Source of the DNA: Pampus argenteus
Taxonomy: Eukaryota; Chordata; Actinopteri; Scombriformes; Stromateidae
DNA: 64,000 nucleotides
NCBI GenBank assembly: GCA_036937835.1
Contig: CM072876.1
Location: 21,034,001 to 21,098,000, forward strand
Direction: 5' to 3'
Shown here: positions 1 to 10,142 of the stretch, piece by piece
Numbering within the stretch: position 1 is the stretch's first letter
How the letters are laid out: every line of letters starts with the position of its first letter
Notes under the pieces: generated by a model
What the model saw: only the letters and a program-made list of their open reading frames with translations
Database searches by the model: none
Told to the model about the DNA's origin: nothing
Position numbers and translations under genes: made by a program

Positions 1-1907
1 GTGACAGCCCATTCCTTAGCAGTAAAATATAAAGAACTTACCTGTAAAGATCTGAATTTCGCCAAGACTCCCTTCATCCACGCCGACACTGCAGCTGCTA
101 ACACAGACTTTCTAAAATGGTGGAAGTGGGACAGCATAGGAGCCGCTTGTGAGCCCAGGTGTGGAGGTTGCCGCTGCGGAAATTGCCAGCCTGGAGGCAA
201 AGAGATGTCACTGGCTGAGGAAAGAGAACTGGAAATGGTGAGAAATGGTTTGAGATATGTATCTGGAGATGACCACTGCGAGAGACCACACTGGCATGCC
301 AAATATCCCTGGGCAGAGGATCCAACATCCTTGCCCAACAACAGGAAGGCCGTTGAAGCAACATTCCTCAGGACGGAAAAACAATTGAAAAAAGAGCCAG
401 AGTGGAAAGCTGCCTACGCCTCCCAAGTGCATGACATGGTCCAACGTAAGGCCGCAGTAAAACTGTCCGAAGAGGAGCTGCAAAGCTGGACCGGATCAGT
501 GTGGTACATCAGTCATCTCATTGCCCCAAACCCACATTCCGTCTCTACTCCAATAAGACTCGTTTGGAACAGCAGCCAAAAATTTAAAGGCCTGAGTCTG
601 AACGACCTCCTCATTAAGGGCCCGGATGTTCTTAACCCCATCCGTGCTGTCCTACTGAGGTTCAGAGCAGGAGTCTTTGCTGCCCTGGGTGACATAAGAA
701 AAATTTACAACTCCGTCTGGCTGGAGGATGAAGAAGTCCATCTGCATAGATTCCTTTGGCGGGAATCAGAAAATGACCAAATTGAAGACTTTGCCATAAC
801 AAGAGTCAACATTGGAGATAAACCTGCTGGATGCATTGCTCAACTAGGCATGCGTGAAACTGCCAACTTACCTCAGTTCAGTCATCTCAAAGAGGAACGG
901 CGTGTGTTACATCAAGATGTCTATGTTGACGACATCCTGACCTCTCACGACAGCCTGGACCAGCTGAAACGCATCACAAGTAATGTTGAGCAAATTCTAG
1001 TTGCTGGAGGTTTTCATATTAAGCCATGGGTCTACTCCAACGAAAGTGGAAAGAAAGTGCCAAAATGTGGGGAGACAAAACCCAAGATGATAGTTCTGCC
1101 AAACCAGCTCACTGAAGACGACAACAAAGCCCTCGGCCTTGGGTATACACTCGATGATGACTAGCTCCACGTCATGGTCGCTGTGAACTTCTCAAAAAAG
1201 AAGAAAAAGTTACGACTCGGCCAGAATCTGCTCAAGGAGGAAGTGCGGTTGAAAGCTCCAAGACCACTCACCAGAAGAGAGCTATTAAGCCAAGTTGCAG
1301 GGCTGTATGATCCACTAGGTCTAGTGGCTCCAGTGAAGCAAAAAGGAGTAATCCTAGTCCGGAGAACTTTCCAAGAAGCCAAAGCAAAGTACTGCTCAGT
1401 GGAAGACACCTGGGATGCTGCTTTGTCAGACAAGCTACAAGAGAATGCCATTAAGTTCCTGGAGGAATATGTCGAACTGGGCAACATAAGATTCACCAGG
1501 TCCCTGACACCACCAGATCCCAATGGCAAACCTTGTGGCGTCACCTTCTCTGATGGCAGCGAGGACGCTTATGGTGCTGTCTATCTGCGCTGGGACTGCA
1601 ACCATGGTGTAGCCGTCAAGCTGGTTGAAGCCAAGACCAAATTGACCCCTCTTGACCAAAAAGGAGATGCTGTAAAAACTGAGATGTGTGGAGCTGTCTT
1701 TGCTGCCCGGCTGAAGGGTTATTTTGAAAGACACTGCAGAATCCAGGTGGAAAAGTGGTATCATCTTGTCGACAGTCAGACTGTTTTAGGAGCAATACAG
1801 CGAGAAAGTTACGGCTATCAAACCTTCTTTGCCAACCGGGTCGGAGAGCTCCAGAACAGCACAAATGTCCAAGATTGGTGGTGGATCCCGGGAGCATTGA
1901 ATGTTGC
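1..1907 (+). pseudogene. BEL/Pao retrotransposon pol, 5' part (RT, RNase H start)
   Basis: This is the reverse transcriptase part of a BEL/Pao polyprotein, which would copy the element's RNA into DNA. The frame is open from base 1 to 1907 except for one in-frame TAG at 1162-1164. The RT catalytic motif YVDDIL lies at about 922-939. After it come the Pao-type segment LSQVAGLYDPLGLVAPVK (about 1288-1341) and an RNase H region with DGSEDAYGAVY near 1552-1584. The start lies outside the window, so Gag and protease are not seen. The frame stops in the words PGALNVA, where an ERV is inserted, and resumes at 8636. The family is clear; the single stop and later deletions show it is dead. Confidence 0.88.
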
Positions 1908-2287
1908 TGTCGTGGAAATTTTTCTCTCTGCTGCTGCTGGTGAAGAATGAAATAGAGACTTCTGCTGGCCGACAAGGTTTTTATTTCTTTGCAAAGAAAG
2001 GTCAATCAACATGCGAGCGGTCAGGATGAAGAAAGACCCCGAACATGGGGAAAACCTAAACATTCATACTTGAAGGGACACCTTTTGGTCTATTACAGAT
2101 ATTGGTGACGCCCCCCCGCTGGTGCCCTTTACACCTGGAGTATCCTGAAGGATCTTGCATTTAGGTGCAAAGTTGGGTCTAGACGTCACAATTTGCAAAG
2201 ACAAAAGGGCCTGATACATTATGTTAGGAAGGGGGGGGTTGTGTGTCTCCAGTGGTTGAAGCAAAGATCTTAAAATTTGCTATTACA
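1908..2287 (-). repeat. 3' LTR of ERV 1
   Basis: This long terminal repeat matches 8191-8635. In minus sense it begins TGTAATAGC and ends CACGACA. It lacks a block of roughly 57 bases that the other LTR carries at about 8366-8425. The polypurine tract lies beside it at 2288-2298, which fixes the provirus orientation as minus. Confidence 0.9.
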
Positions 2288-2699
2288 ATTACCCCTTCTG
2301 ATTATTGATTAATCACAAAAGAAAAAACAAAGAAGAAAATAAAATAAGAATAAATCAATAAAAATAAAAAAAATAGATAAAAAGTATCTAATCACAACTT
2401 GATTATCGGCATGGCAGTTGTTTTAGAAGAGAAAAAAAGGGTAAAACAGAAATAGCTGTAATGATAATAATAAAAGAGACTAAAAGTATAACAAAAAAAT
2501 ATAATAATAAAAATTAAAAATAAAAACGGAGGGGAGAAAAAGGGAAAAGAGAAAAATAATAATAAAAAAAGAACAAAGCAACATTAAAAAATAATAATAA
2601 TAATAATAATAAAAACAAAAATGGAGAGAGAAAATAAAAATAAAATAAAAAATAAAAAGACAAACAAAAACAAACATTCAAAACAAAGCAACATTTCTT
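2288..2699 (-). other. A-rich 3' untranslated region of ERV 1
   Basis: About 400 bases, very A-rich on the plus strand with runs of AAT and AAAT, lie between the env-position gene and the 3' LTR. The polypurine tract is at the LTR edge. I see no coding signal; the short minus frame here is only phenylalanine- and tyrosine-rich low complexity. Confidence 0.6.
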
Positions 2700-3520
2700 T
2701 TACATACTGTCATCATCAGAGTCATAATCAGAATTGGAGTAAGATTGTGAATCAGAAATGTGAATTGAAACTGGACCTTGATTGTCATTATTGACGTTTA
2801 CATGAAATATGTGGAGGATTGGATGATCCTTTTGGTGAGTATGTTAGACAGCCATCTTAACACACACGGAATCAGGGTGCTGAGCAAGAAGAGGATAACT
2901 ATGACTGGGGCAATTGCTGTTAAGAGCCATGATGACCACCCTTGGCCCCAAGACTTTAACCAAGATAACCATGTGTCTTCTATTGCTGGTGGGGGTTGAA
3001 TGGCATCTTGCATATGTTTGATAATGTTAGTGATGTTCTCCTCAGGGGTTGGTGAGACAGTTTTAACATCTGGTGGCATGTTAAGTGGGGTATCATATGG
3101 GTCTGGTGGCTCACTGACTACGATTATTAGTTGTCTGTACATGTCAGAGCTTGGATATTCAATCCCACACCAATATGTACCTGCATCAGTGGATTTGACA
3201 TTAGAGATGGTGATCTTGGCTCCGTTGGAATTTTGAATTTTTGTTATTGTGAAGCGGGGATCTCAGTTTGGAGCAGTGGTTTTATCAGTAGCGGCCACGG
3301 TCAAGTGCCAGTCATGTGGGCCGCAGGGGTTCTTGCAGAGATACTTGTCATATTTGGCATAATATGAGTGAACTTGGCCTGATCGCCTAATTTTGGGGTA
3401 AACAGTACAGGTAAAGGTTGCATTTTGTCCCTTTGTCAGAGTGACAGTTTTAGCAGGTTTGTAAGTATAGGTCTCTGTCATCATTGCCCAATGTGATAGG
3501 ATCAAGATCAGGTGATACAT
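2700..3520 (-). pseudogene. ERV 1 env-position gene: Ig V-like domain joined to an Env-like membrane tail
   Basis: The chosen start at 3520 gives a hydrophobic signal-like beginning (MYHLILILSHWAMM). A V-type immunoglobulin domain follows: first cysteine in NATFTC (residue 38), the CD300/pIgR-style motif KYLCKNPC, and the second cysteine in DAGTYWCGIE near 3168-3188. A proline-rich stalk leads to a tryptophan-rich pre-membrane segment (WLSWLKSWGQGWSSWLL) and a transmembrane helix ending in CVLRWL, which look like the end of a class I retroviral Env. I see no surface subunit, fusion peptide or CX6CC motif. Breaks: an in-frame TGA at 3263-3265, and a frame change near 2800 before an acidic Ser/Asp-rich tail ending at 2700. 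The domain calls are strong; the capture history is inferred. Confidence 0.72.
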
Positions 3521-3649
3521 GGTATAGTCTATTGGGAGAAGATTTGTGTTGTTAATCCTGACGTCTAGTTGGTGGTTGTTGAATTTATAGAGTTGCTTCT
3601 TGTGTCGTCCTTTTCATGTGCTCGTTCGTCCTTGCGTTGTCCGTCTCTA

Positions 3650-3775
3650 GTCGTCTCTCTCCGGTCGTCCCTCTCCGGTTGTCCCTCTCTGGTTGTCCCT
3701 CTTTGGTTGCCCCTCTCTGGTTGCCCCTCTCTAGTTGCCCCTCTCTGGTTGTCCCTCTGTAGTCGCCTGTCTCTT
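3650..3775. repeat. 14-bp minisatellite between ERV 1 pol and env
   Basis: About nine imperfect copies of a 14-base unit (GGTTGTCCCTCTCT and variants) lie head to tail. In minus sense they give an Arg/Gly/Glu/Gln-rich low-complexity reading just past the integrase C-terminus. The unit is not a multiple of three, so the reading repeats every 42 bases. Confidence 0.8.
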
Positions 3776-3779
3776 CGTT

Positions 3780-4837
3780 GTCCGCCCTTGTGTTGTTCAG
3801 GTTGGCAGCTGAATTTGTCTGTTGGTTCAGGAACCTTCCTGCAGTGGCTGGCGTAGTGGAAGGGCTGATTTCACCTGTTGATAAATTTGGGAGAGAATAG
3901 AGGATAAGTTTTTTGCAATACTGTCACATGTCATCATCGCATAGGCCGGTGGAAGGGAGTGGCCTGGTTGCAGGCTTCACTCCTAGATATGGGGGTCTCC
4001 CAGGAAGGATTTCAAAAGGGGCTCATGTTTCCTCTGGGCCTTTTTCTTATTCTTATCTATGTTAGAACACTAGACAGAGCCTTTGTCCATGGCAGCCCTG
4101 TTTCCTTACAACACTCGGATAGTTTAATTTTAATGTGTAATTTTATCGTTTCCCGCACCTGCGCTGGCAGGGTGGTATGTACAATGTTGTGTGACGTTAA
4201 TGCCAAGAAAATTGCTGATTTGGATTATTGCAGATTTGATAAAAGGTGTGCCATTGTCACTGCACAGTTTGATTGATATCCCCCATCTGGGAATAATTTC
4301 TGTTAGCAGAGCCTTTGCTACCACTTGGCTGCTTTGGCGTCTTGCTGGAAATGTTTTAACCTATTTTGATAACATGTCAACCATCGCCAAGCAGTATTTC
4401 TTTCCTTCTGCTGGTGAAAGTTCTATGAAGTCCTTTATCAAGTGTTCAAATGGTCTATCTGGTGGTGGGTGCGGCGTGTGTGATTGTTTTGGTTTTACCT
4501 GCGTTATGTGTTGCACAAACCATACATGATTGACAAAAACTTCTGCGCATGATCTGAAAAAACCTTTGATGAACCAGTGTTGAGTTATGGCATCCAACAT
4601 TCCCCCTTTTGACACATGGTCCGACCCATGTGTCAATTTTGCAAAGTGGGGAAAGAAGTGTTTTAGGCAGGCAAGGTTTGTCGTCGGGTCCCTGTCACAC
4701 AGCTTCCTTCTGTGTGGCCCTGCAGCGTTTCCATAATGTCTTTTCTTGTGGTATAGTGAAGGATTGCATTGCTGTAAGATAATTTGGAAGAGACTGGGGT
4801 TAAAACAAACAAAGGATTTAGGGACAGTGGATTGCAT
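3780..4837 (-). pseudogene. ERV 1 integrase, broken
   Basis: Integrase joins viral DNA to the host chromosome. The zinc-binding start HFFPHFAKLTHGSDH and the linker DRPFEHLIKDFIELSP lie in the frame 4361-4837. The catalytic core continues in another frame at 4130-4324 with LCSDNGTPF (an active-site Asp) and the YHPASAGA block. Here the region usually followed by the third acidic residue reads GAGNDK, so the Glu is not evident. C-terminal sequence can be traced down to about 3860 with stops. At least one frameshift near 4324-4361 and several stops make it non-functional. Confidence 0.85.
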
Positions 4838-4891
4838 CAGCTCTCGCGTTCCCTAGAGACAGAATCTGAGTTGTTAATATGGGCAAGGCAT

Positions 4892-5176
4892 TTACAAACA
4901 GACAACAACGAATCTGACTCTGTTGCGACCGGTTTGTGGGTCGCGGGAGGAGGATCCATCTACAAAAATGATCAAATCAGGGTTAACAGATTTACAGTCT
5001 TTGATGAGGCCAATATGCTTACTAACAGCCCATAGTGTCTTAGGGACCTCCTGTAGGGCTGTAATAGCGGTTGCTTGTTCTACAGTTAAAAAGGAAAAAG
5101 TTCCGGAAGTGCTTTTAGGTACCAGCTGGATTGTTTTTTTTTTTTGTGTGCACAATAGATGGTAAATTCTTAACAC
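4892..5176 (-). pseudogene. ERV 1 RNase H fragment
   Basis: The frame contains LIIFVDGSSSRDPQTGRNRV, which matches the first active-site segment (FVDGSS) of retroviral RNase H, the domain that degrades RNA in RNA-DNA hybrids. It lies in the right order ahead of the integrase. The rest of RNase H and nearly all of the reverse transcriptase are absent: only about 250 bases separate it from the protease fragment. Bases 5177-5425 hold no recognisable coding sequence. Confidence 0.65.
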
Positions 5177-5425
5177 TGCAGTGTAGGTGAAAAAAAAATA
5201 GATCGATCAGATGTTTCTTGCCAATCGGCTGCGCGCTGACATGTTTGGTTATTTTTCCAAATCATCAAAAGGAAATCCCAAATGTGTTTTTTGTAAGTGT
5301 GATGTGTGGGACTGAATGTTTTATTGTGTACATATCATGTTGTGCTGGTGTGAGAGAGACTAATATAGCACATTTATATTGTGTCCAATAAATGTGTGTT
5401 AGTGTGAGTTTATCAGATCTCTCTC

Positions 5426-5840
5426 TCAACCAACCTTTTTCATATAGCTCATCAGGTTTGACTCATGAAAGGTACAATACATATCTTCTGATGTCATGAA
5501 ATCCACTGCATCTGTTGAAACTGTTTCTCTAGCTAAGGTGAGAAGTGCAGATGCAGTTGACTTCTGCAATTTCCACTGATATGCATATTGTAGGTCTTGG
5601 GTGTGGTAAACAAAAGAGTGTAACGAATTTTGCTCCAGGTCTGATAATCTGTGAATTTTGACACCTTCTGGGGTTGAGATCAGACAAAGGCCTAATTTGC
5701 ACATCAGGTCGTTGCCTATTAGGTTAATGGGGCAGACTCTTGAGAGCAGGAATGCATGTTTGAAGCTTGTATCTGGCCCATCCGCACATTTGAGTGGGAT
5801 AGTAATGTCCTTTCTAATTGTTTGACCTGATTTGTGTTAT
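5426..5840 (-). pseudogene. ERV 1 protease C-terminus and start of pol
   Basis: The 92-codon frame 5426-5704 begins MCKLGLCLISTPEGV, which fits the end of a retroviral protease (the G-[RN]-DLM-KLG block) followed by the linker before reverse transcriptase. Its upstream reading (NLIGND at about 5705-5735) supports this. I do not see the DSGA active site. From 5841 to 6127 I see no domain I can name. Confidence 0.55.
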
Positions 5841-6127
5841 ATTTTAGCTCTAAAGCTTTTTTATCACTGAGTTTGTGGCTCCTGAACTCCTCAACTAAGA
5901 ATGTAACATTCTGTTCTTCAAATGGTCAATGTATGTTGTGGAAACTTAATATAATGATCAGCCGTGTACTTATACACATGTTTGAGCAATTTAGTGTTTT
6001 GTTTGCTGAATTGTCTATGGGTTGTGTGTTAGTCTGCTCAGTTTGTGTGTGTGTGTGTGATGCAGTACCTTCTTCCCGTCTCACAAGTTGGTTTGGCTTG
6101 TCAGCAGGAATCCATCCCTCTCCGGCA

Positions 6128-7405
6128 TGGCCGTGCTTCACCCTGCTTCACTGTCCAGCACGCCACTATATCCGGAGGCGAGAGTGATTAACCACCTGGG
6201 AACCGGTGTTGCAATCACTCTCACCTGGCGCTGCTCTCCCGCGCCCTCCCCACACCTCTCTCCCGCAGCTGATGCACCACGCCCCCTCCACATATCCCCA
6301 CCGCCCGATTTAGGCCGGGGAGCCGTCCGGCCTAACCTACTCCCCCCCGCCTGGAGACGACGGCTAGGTGGTCCTCCGCCAGGGTGATGGCCGCGGCCAG
6401 GTCCGCCGGGCGGTGCCCGCGCACCCAGTCCGATGTCGCCGCAGGGAGCCCCTCCATGAACTGCTCCGTCACGATCTGCCCCATCAGCCGTTCCTCGCCG
6501 GCGGAGTCCCCCGGTCGCATTCGGGGGGTCGTCCTTCAGCTGCCGGGCGAAGATGAACGGCCGATCAGCGGGCCCCAGCCTGGCTCCCCGAAACCGGCGG
6601 CGGTGGTCCTCCGCCGAGAAGCACATCCGATCCAAGATGGCTCTCTTGATGTCCCCGTACCGATCCCGGGAGGGCCCCGGCAGGCCGAGCCCCGCCGTCT
6701 GGGCATTGCCCGACAGCAGGGGGAGCAGCCGCGCGGCCCACTCCGCCTCCGGCCAGCCGCACGCCGACGCTGTTGCCTCGAACGCTTCCAGGTATGACTG
6801 GGCATCATCGCTCCCAGTCATCCTGTGCAGGGTCATGCCGGAGAGCGAGGGACCCGGCGACGTTGTCCCCGCCCGGACCAACATCGCCTCCAGCAGCTGC
6901 GTCTGCCTCTCCCTCTGCTGCTGTAGCGCCGCGAGCTGTTCCCTGGTGAGCACGGCCTGGTCCCGCCTCACCGCGGCGACCTCCGCCACCATTTGGGCCA
7001 GCGCCGTCACTTGCTGCGGCTCCGCCATTCCCTCTGTGCTGAGCCACATTGGGTGCCAAAATGTAACAGTTTCACTGTCTCGTGGGTACTTTCAGCACAG
7101 AGTAGATGGACCACAGCTTGTTTACAACTTAGACGCTTTATTTTACACATATAAATCACCCACACGGCAGCCGATCACAGGCGTGTTGCTGCCGTGTGTC
7201 TTTGTCCGTGTCTTTGTCCGTGTATTTGCCCGTGTGTCCGTGGCCGTGCTTCACCCTGCTTCACTGTCCAGCACGCCACTATATCCGAAGGCGAGAGTGA
7301 TTAACCACCTGGGAACCGGTGTGGCAATCACTCTCACCTGGCGCTGCTCTCCCGCGCCCTCCCCACACCTCTCTCCCGCAGCTGATGCACCACGCCCCCT
7401 CCACA
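6128..7405 (-). mobile_element. Gag-only LTR element, damaged copy inside ERV 1
   Basis: This is the same family as 27318-29624, in the opposite direction. The 5' LTR is 7062-7405; the primer-binding-site-like sequence (TGGCACCC) and Gag follow leftward, and the 3' LTR is cut short (6128-6292, roughly half the length of the other). The loss of the LTR end means no target duplication can be checked. The Gag C-terminus with the zinc knuckle is deleted near 6355. It differs at many places from the copy at 27318, so it is older. Confidence 0.85.
6305..7049 (-). pseudogene. SCAN-like Gag of the damaged gag-only element
   Basis: The N-terminal coiled segment and the capsid-like region (YLEAFEATASACGWPEAEWA, then DRYGDIKRAILDRM) run in one frame from 7049. 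Near 6520 the reading shifts to another frame (LMGQIVTEQFMEGLP, then GHRPADLAAAITLAEDHL). This is the helical capsid layout shared by Gmr1-like Gag and vertebrate SCAN domains. A frameshift and the missing zinc knuckle show it is dead. In the other strand it gives long GC-rich shadow frames. Confidence 0.8.
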
Positions 7406-7419
7406 ACCTATTTTAAGAT

Positions 7420-7552
7420 ATAAGATATAATATATTGCATATTTATGCCGTTGTATTGCATGTGTGTGTATATCGGGGTTAAATGCATGTAAATAAAAAA
7501 ATAGAGTGAAAAAAACAATTTCCCCATTGAGGGATAAAATAAAGTATATCTT
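7420..7552 (+). repeat. 3' part of a tRNA-headed SINE
   Basis: The stretch from the GTGTGTGTATATC block to TTTCCCCATTGAGGGATAAA matches the 3' body of the SINE at 34212-34553. The tRNA-like head is absent, probably removed or cut by the neighbouring LTR element. Confidence 0.6.
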
Positions 7553-7559
7553 AAATCTT

Positions 7560-8190
7560 AAGTAAGCAATTAAAGATCCTGATCACTTCGTTAATGGAGA
7601 CAAGTGAGAAGACGCAACACTTTGTTTAAGCCACAAGCGGAAAAGGCTATTCACTTCGTTAATGGACAAGTGAAAAGACGCAACGCTTCGTTCAGGCCAC
7701 AAGCGATAAAAGGCAGGCCAGTTATGGATTTATGAGAGCAGAAATATTATTTATGCAACTTCTCTGAAACTCCCGCATCACAGACCTCCAACAACACACA
7801 GCAACAGAAATTGGGTTTTCAAAAGGGCCCTATACCTCTTTTAATTTGGATTCTCAGCTACTGGTATGCCCTTGGTCTGTTAAGAGGAGCTTCCGTGGAA
7901 GTATGTTCCCAAATTAAACTAAATTAAACCAAATATTAAAGAGAAGGAAGAAAGAAAAAAAAACAACTTTTAAATGTCAATATTTCAGTGCTCACCAGAT
8001 GAATTTCGAATTATGAATTATGTTCATGGAAAATCCCAGCGGTGATGATCTGGGGCGTTTGCGGTCAGTCCTCTCTTCTCAGAAGAGGATTTGAGGTTGG
8101 AGGCTGAAAGTTTTTCTTCCAGGAAGGCCCGTCACTGTCCGCGTCCCGTCCCAGACGATCACTCGAGGGATCCCACTTCTGACACCAAAT
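7560..8190 (-). other. ERV 1 leader region with a tandem duplication and PBS
   Basis: This is the non-coding leader between the 5' LTR and where gag should be. A unit of about 67 bases starting CACTTCGTTAATGG occurs twice (about 7585-7650 and 7653-7720). The primer-binding-site-like sequence sits at about 8170-8190, directly beside the LTR. I find no Gag coding sequence here. Confidence 0.6.
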
Positions 8191-8635
8191 TGTCGTGGAA
8201 ATTTTTCTCTCTGCTGCTGCTGGTGAAGAATGAAATAGAGACTTCTGCCGGCCGACAAGGTTTTTATTTCTTTGCAAAGAAAGGTCAATCAACATGCGAG
8301 CGGTCAGGATGAAGAAAGACCCCGAACATGGGGAAAACCTAAACATTTATACTTGAAGGGACACCCCTTTCACACACATTGGTATGCTCTGGGAGTTGAC
8401 CCCTCCAAGGAGTGTTTTTACCTTTTGGTCTATTACGGATATTGGCGACGCCCCCCCCCCCCGCTGGTGCCCTTTACACCTGGAGTATCCTGAAGGATCT
8501 TGCATTTACATGCAAAGTTGGGTCTAGACGTCACAATTTGCAAAGACAAAAGGGCCTGATACATTATGTTAGGAAGGGGGGGGGGGTTGTGTGTCTCCTG
8601 TGGTTGAAGCAAAGATCTTAAAATTTGCTATTACA
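8191..8635 (-). repeat. 5' LTR of ERV 1
   Basis: This 445-base LTR is in the same orientation as 1908-2287 and has matching TG...CA ends. It carries an extra block at about 8366-8425 and a longer C-run (8450-8462). Base differences from the other LTR show that the insertion is not recent. Confidence 0.9.
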
Positions 8636-9945
8636 GTTGCAGACATCATAACCAGAGGAGCTAGCCCCAAAGACTTGACTAAGGACTCAGAATGGCAGAC
8701 AGGTCAGAAATTTTTAAGTCTACTAGAAAGTGAGTGGCCAAAAAGATCTGAAAAAATCCAGAAAAAGTCGTTTGTTGCAGTTCTTAACAGAACCAACCAA
8801 AAGGGAGACCCAGAGCAGAGCCAGCATTCGGTCCAGAAGATGTCAAGCAGGCCACCTGCAGGACTAGCAGTCCAAATGCTAGTTGATGTAAGACATTTCA
8901 GTAACCTGACACAACTGGTAAAGACAGTGGCATGGACCTGGAGAAAGCCAGAGCCAGAGATAAGTCAAAGTGGGAGGCAGTGTCTGCATGTGGCATCATC
9001 ATGGTCGTTGAGAGACAAGATGCTTTCAGAGACCTTTGCCTGGCAGCGCGGGCACAGGTGACTTTCCCTAGCACCACAACAGACAGACTGGTTGTCTACA
9101 GGGACGTGACAAGTGGGCTATTGGTGTGTGGTGGTAGGATCCAGTACTTTAAAAAAGATGGCAAAGCTGTTCCCCTTCTACCCTTTGATGCCTGGATTGC
9201 AACCCTTTTGGCCCATGAAGCTCACAGTGAAGGACATGAGTGACCATGAAGGTTTGGGGAGTGGTGTTTTGCTGCATGTCAAGCAGGGCCATCCACACAG
9301 AGCTAGCAAACACACTATCAACAGAGAGCTTTTTACTTGCTTACCAGAGGTTTACTGCACTCTGTGGCCACCCATTAAAGGTCTGGTCCGATCCTGGAAC
9401 CAACTTCGTTGGTGTAAGACCCGTTCTGGCAGAGCTGTACGCTCATAGATACGAAAGCTCAGAGCTTGGAAGACCGACTTGAATACATCACACCGAACTC
9501 ACTTTTGCTTGGTCGAGCTTCGCAGAGTGGTGATGTAAAGACGTTCGATTTTGGCACTTATCAGTACAAAAGACTGCGAGAGATACAAGCCCAAGTCAAC
9601 CATTTCTGGAAGTCCTGGAGTCAGCTCTCTGGTCCAAATTTGTTTGTACAATGTAAATGGCGCACCACAGAGAGAAATGTTGCTGTTGGAGATATAGTCT
9701 GGCTGTGTGACCAAAACGCACTGAGAGGGCAGTTCAAGCTTGGAAGAGTCATTTGCGTAAATCCTGATTCAAAAGGTACCGTAAGAGACGTCAAAGTTCA
9801 AGTCTCTCCAAGCCATTGTGTGCCTGTCAGCAGCTCCAGACCAATGGCCAAAGGCTCAGCTTCCATCGACAGGGGAATTACTGTGCTGCATAGAGACATC
9901 AGACGCCTTGTTGTCCTCCTTCCAATAGAAGACCAGGACAACTGA
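8636..9945 (+). pseudogene. BEL/Pao pol, 3' part (integrase and C-terminal domain)
   Basis: This is the continuation of the frame that stops at 1907; it resumes with VADIITRGASPKDL. Integrase N-terminal sequence follows with frame changes (LLAHEAHSEGHE near 9210-9240). A deletion then leads into the integrase core (VVFCCMSSRAIHTELA near 9258-9305, WSDPGTNFVG near 9383-9412). A second deletion near 9440-9470 leads to the C-terminal BEL domain (ITPNSLLLGRA, HFWKSWSQL, GDIVWLCD), ending at 9945. At least two deletions and several frameshifts are present. Confidence 0.85.
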
Positions 9946-10026
9946 TACTACAACCTCGAGCTTGCCTGGAGCAACCTGGAGATTGTGCGATCTTCCCTAT
10001 GACCCATGGGAAGATCGAGTGGGAGG

Positions 10027-10070
10027 TGTTGCGGCGAGTTAGAAAAAAATTTAGAGAGATTAGCCTTGGA
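10027..10070. repeat. Short LTR remnant between BEL and Gypsy
   Basis: About 44 bases beginning TGTTGCGG and ending TTGGACA lie between two polypurine tracts that point toward each other: the BEL one on the plus strand (GTGGGAGG before 10027) and the Gypsy one on the minus strand (after 10070). They may be the start of either 3' LTR. I cannot decide which element owns them. Confidence 0.45.
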
Positions 10071-10142
10071 CATACCACCCCTCCCATAAGCAGGTTGCTC
10101 TAAAGCAACCTCACCATTAGGCTAGCACCTAATCTATCCACA

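Larger units (their letters stand above)
1908..8635 (-). mobile_element. Endogenous retrovirus 1 (class I-like), decayed, inserted in BEL pol
   Basis: An LTR-bounded provirus on the minus strand. Both LTRs begin TG and end CA, and the 5-bp duplication GTTGC flanks it at 1903-1907 and 8636-8640. A primer-binding-site-like sequence (TGGTGTCAGAAGTGGGAT in minus sense) ends just inside the right LTR, and a polypurine tract lies just inside the left LTR near 2288-2298. Protease, RNase H, integrase and an env-position gene can be recognised; gag and most of the reverse transcriptase are missing. The integrase resembles gamma/epsilon-type fish ERVs. It has many frameshifts and cannot be functional. 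A gag-only LTR element is inserted at 6128-7405. Confidence 0.9.

Noticed and set aside
1162..1164. Programmed stop readthrough in BEL pol
   Set aside because: The TAG is alone in 1.9 kb, but BEL pol is normally one frame here and the rest of the element has deletions and frameshifts, so mutation is the simpler reading.
2480..2677. 65-codon minus frame rich in Phe and Tyr that looks like a membrane protein
   Set aside because: It translates an A-rich simple-sequence region of the ERV; no real signal.
6553..7416. 287-codon plus-strand open frame
   Set aside because: Antisense of the damaged Gag and LTR at 6128-7405.
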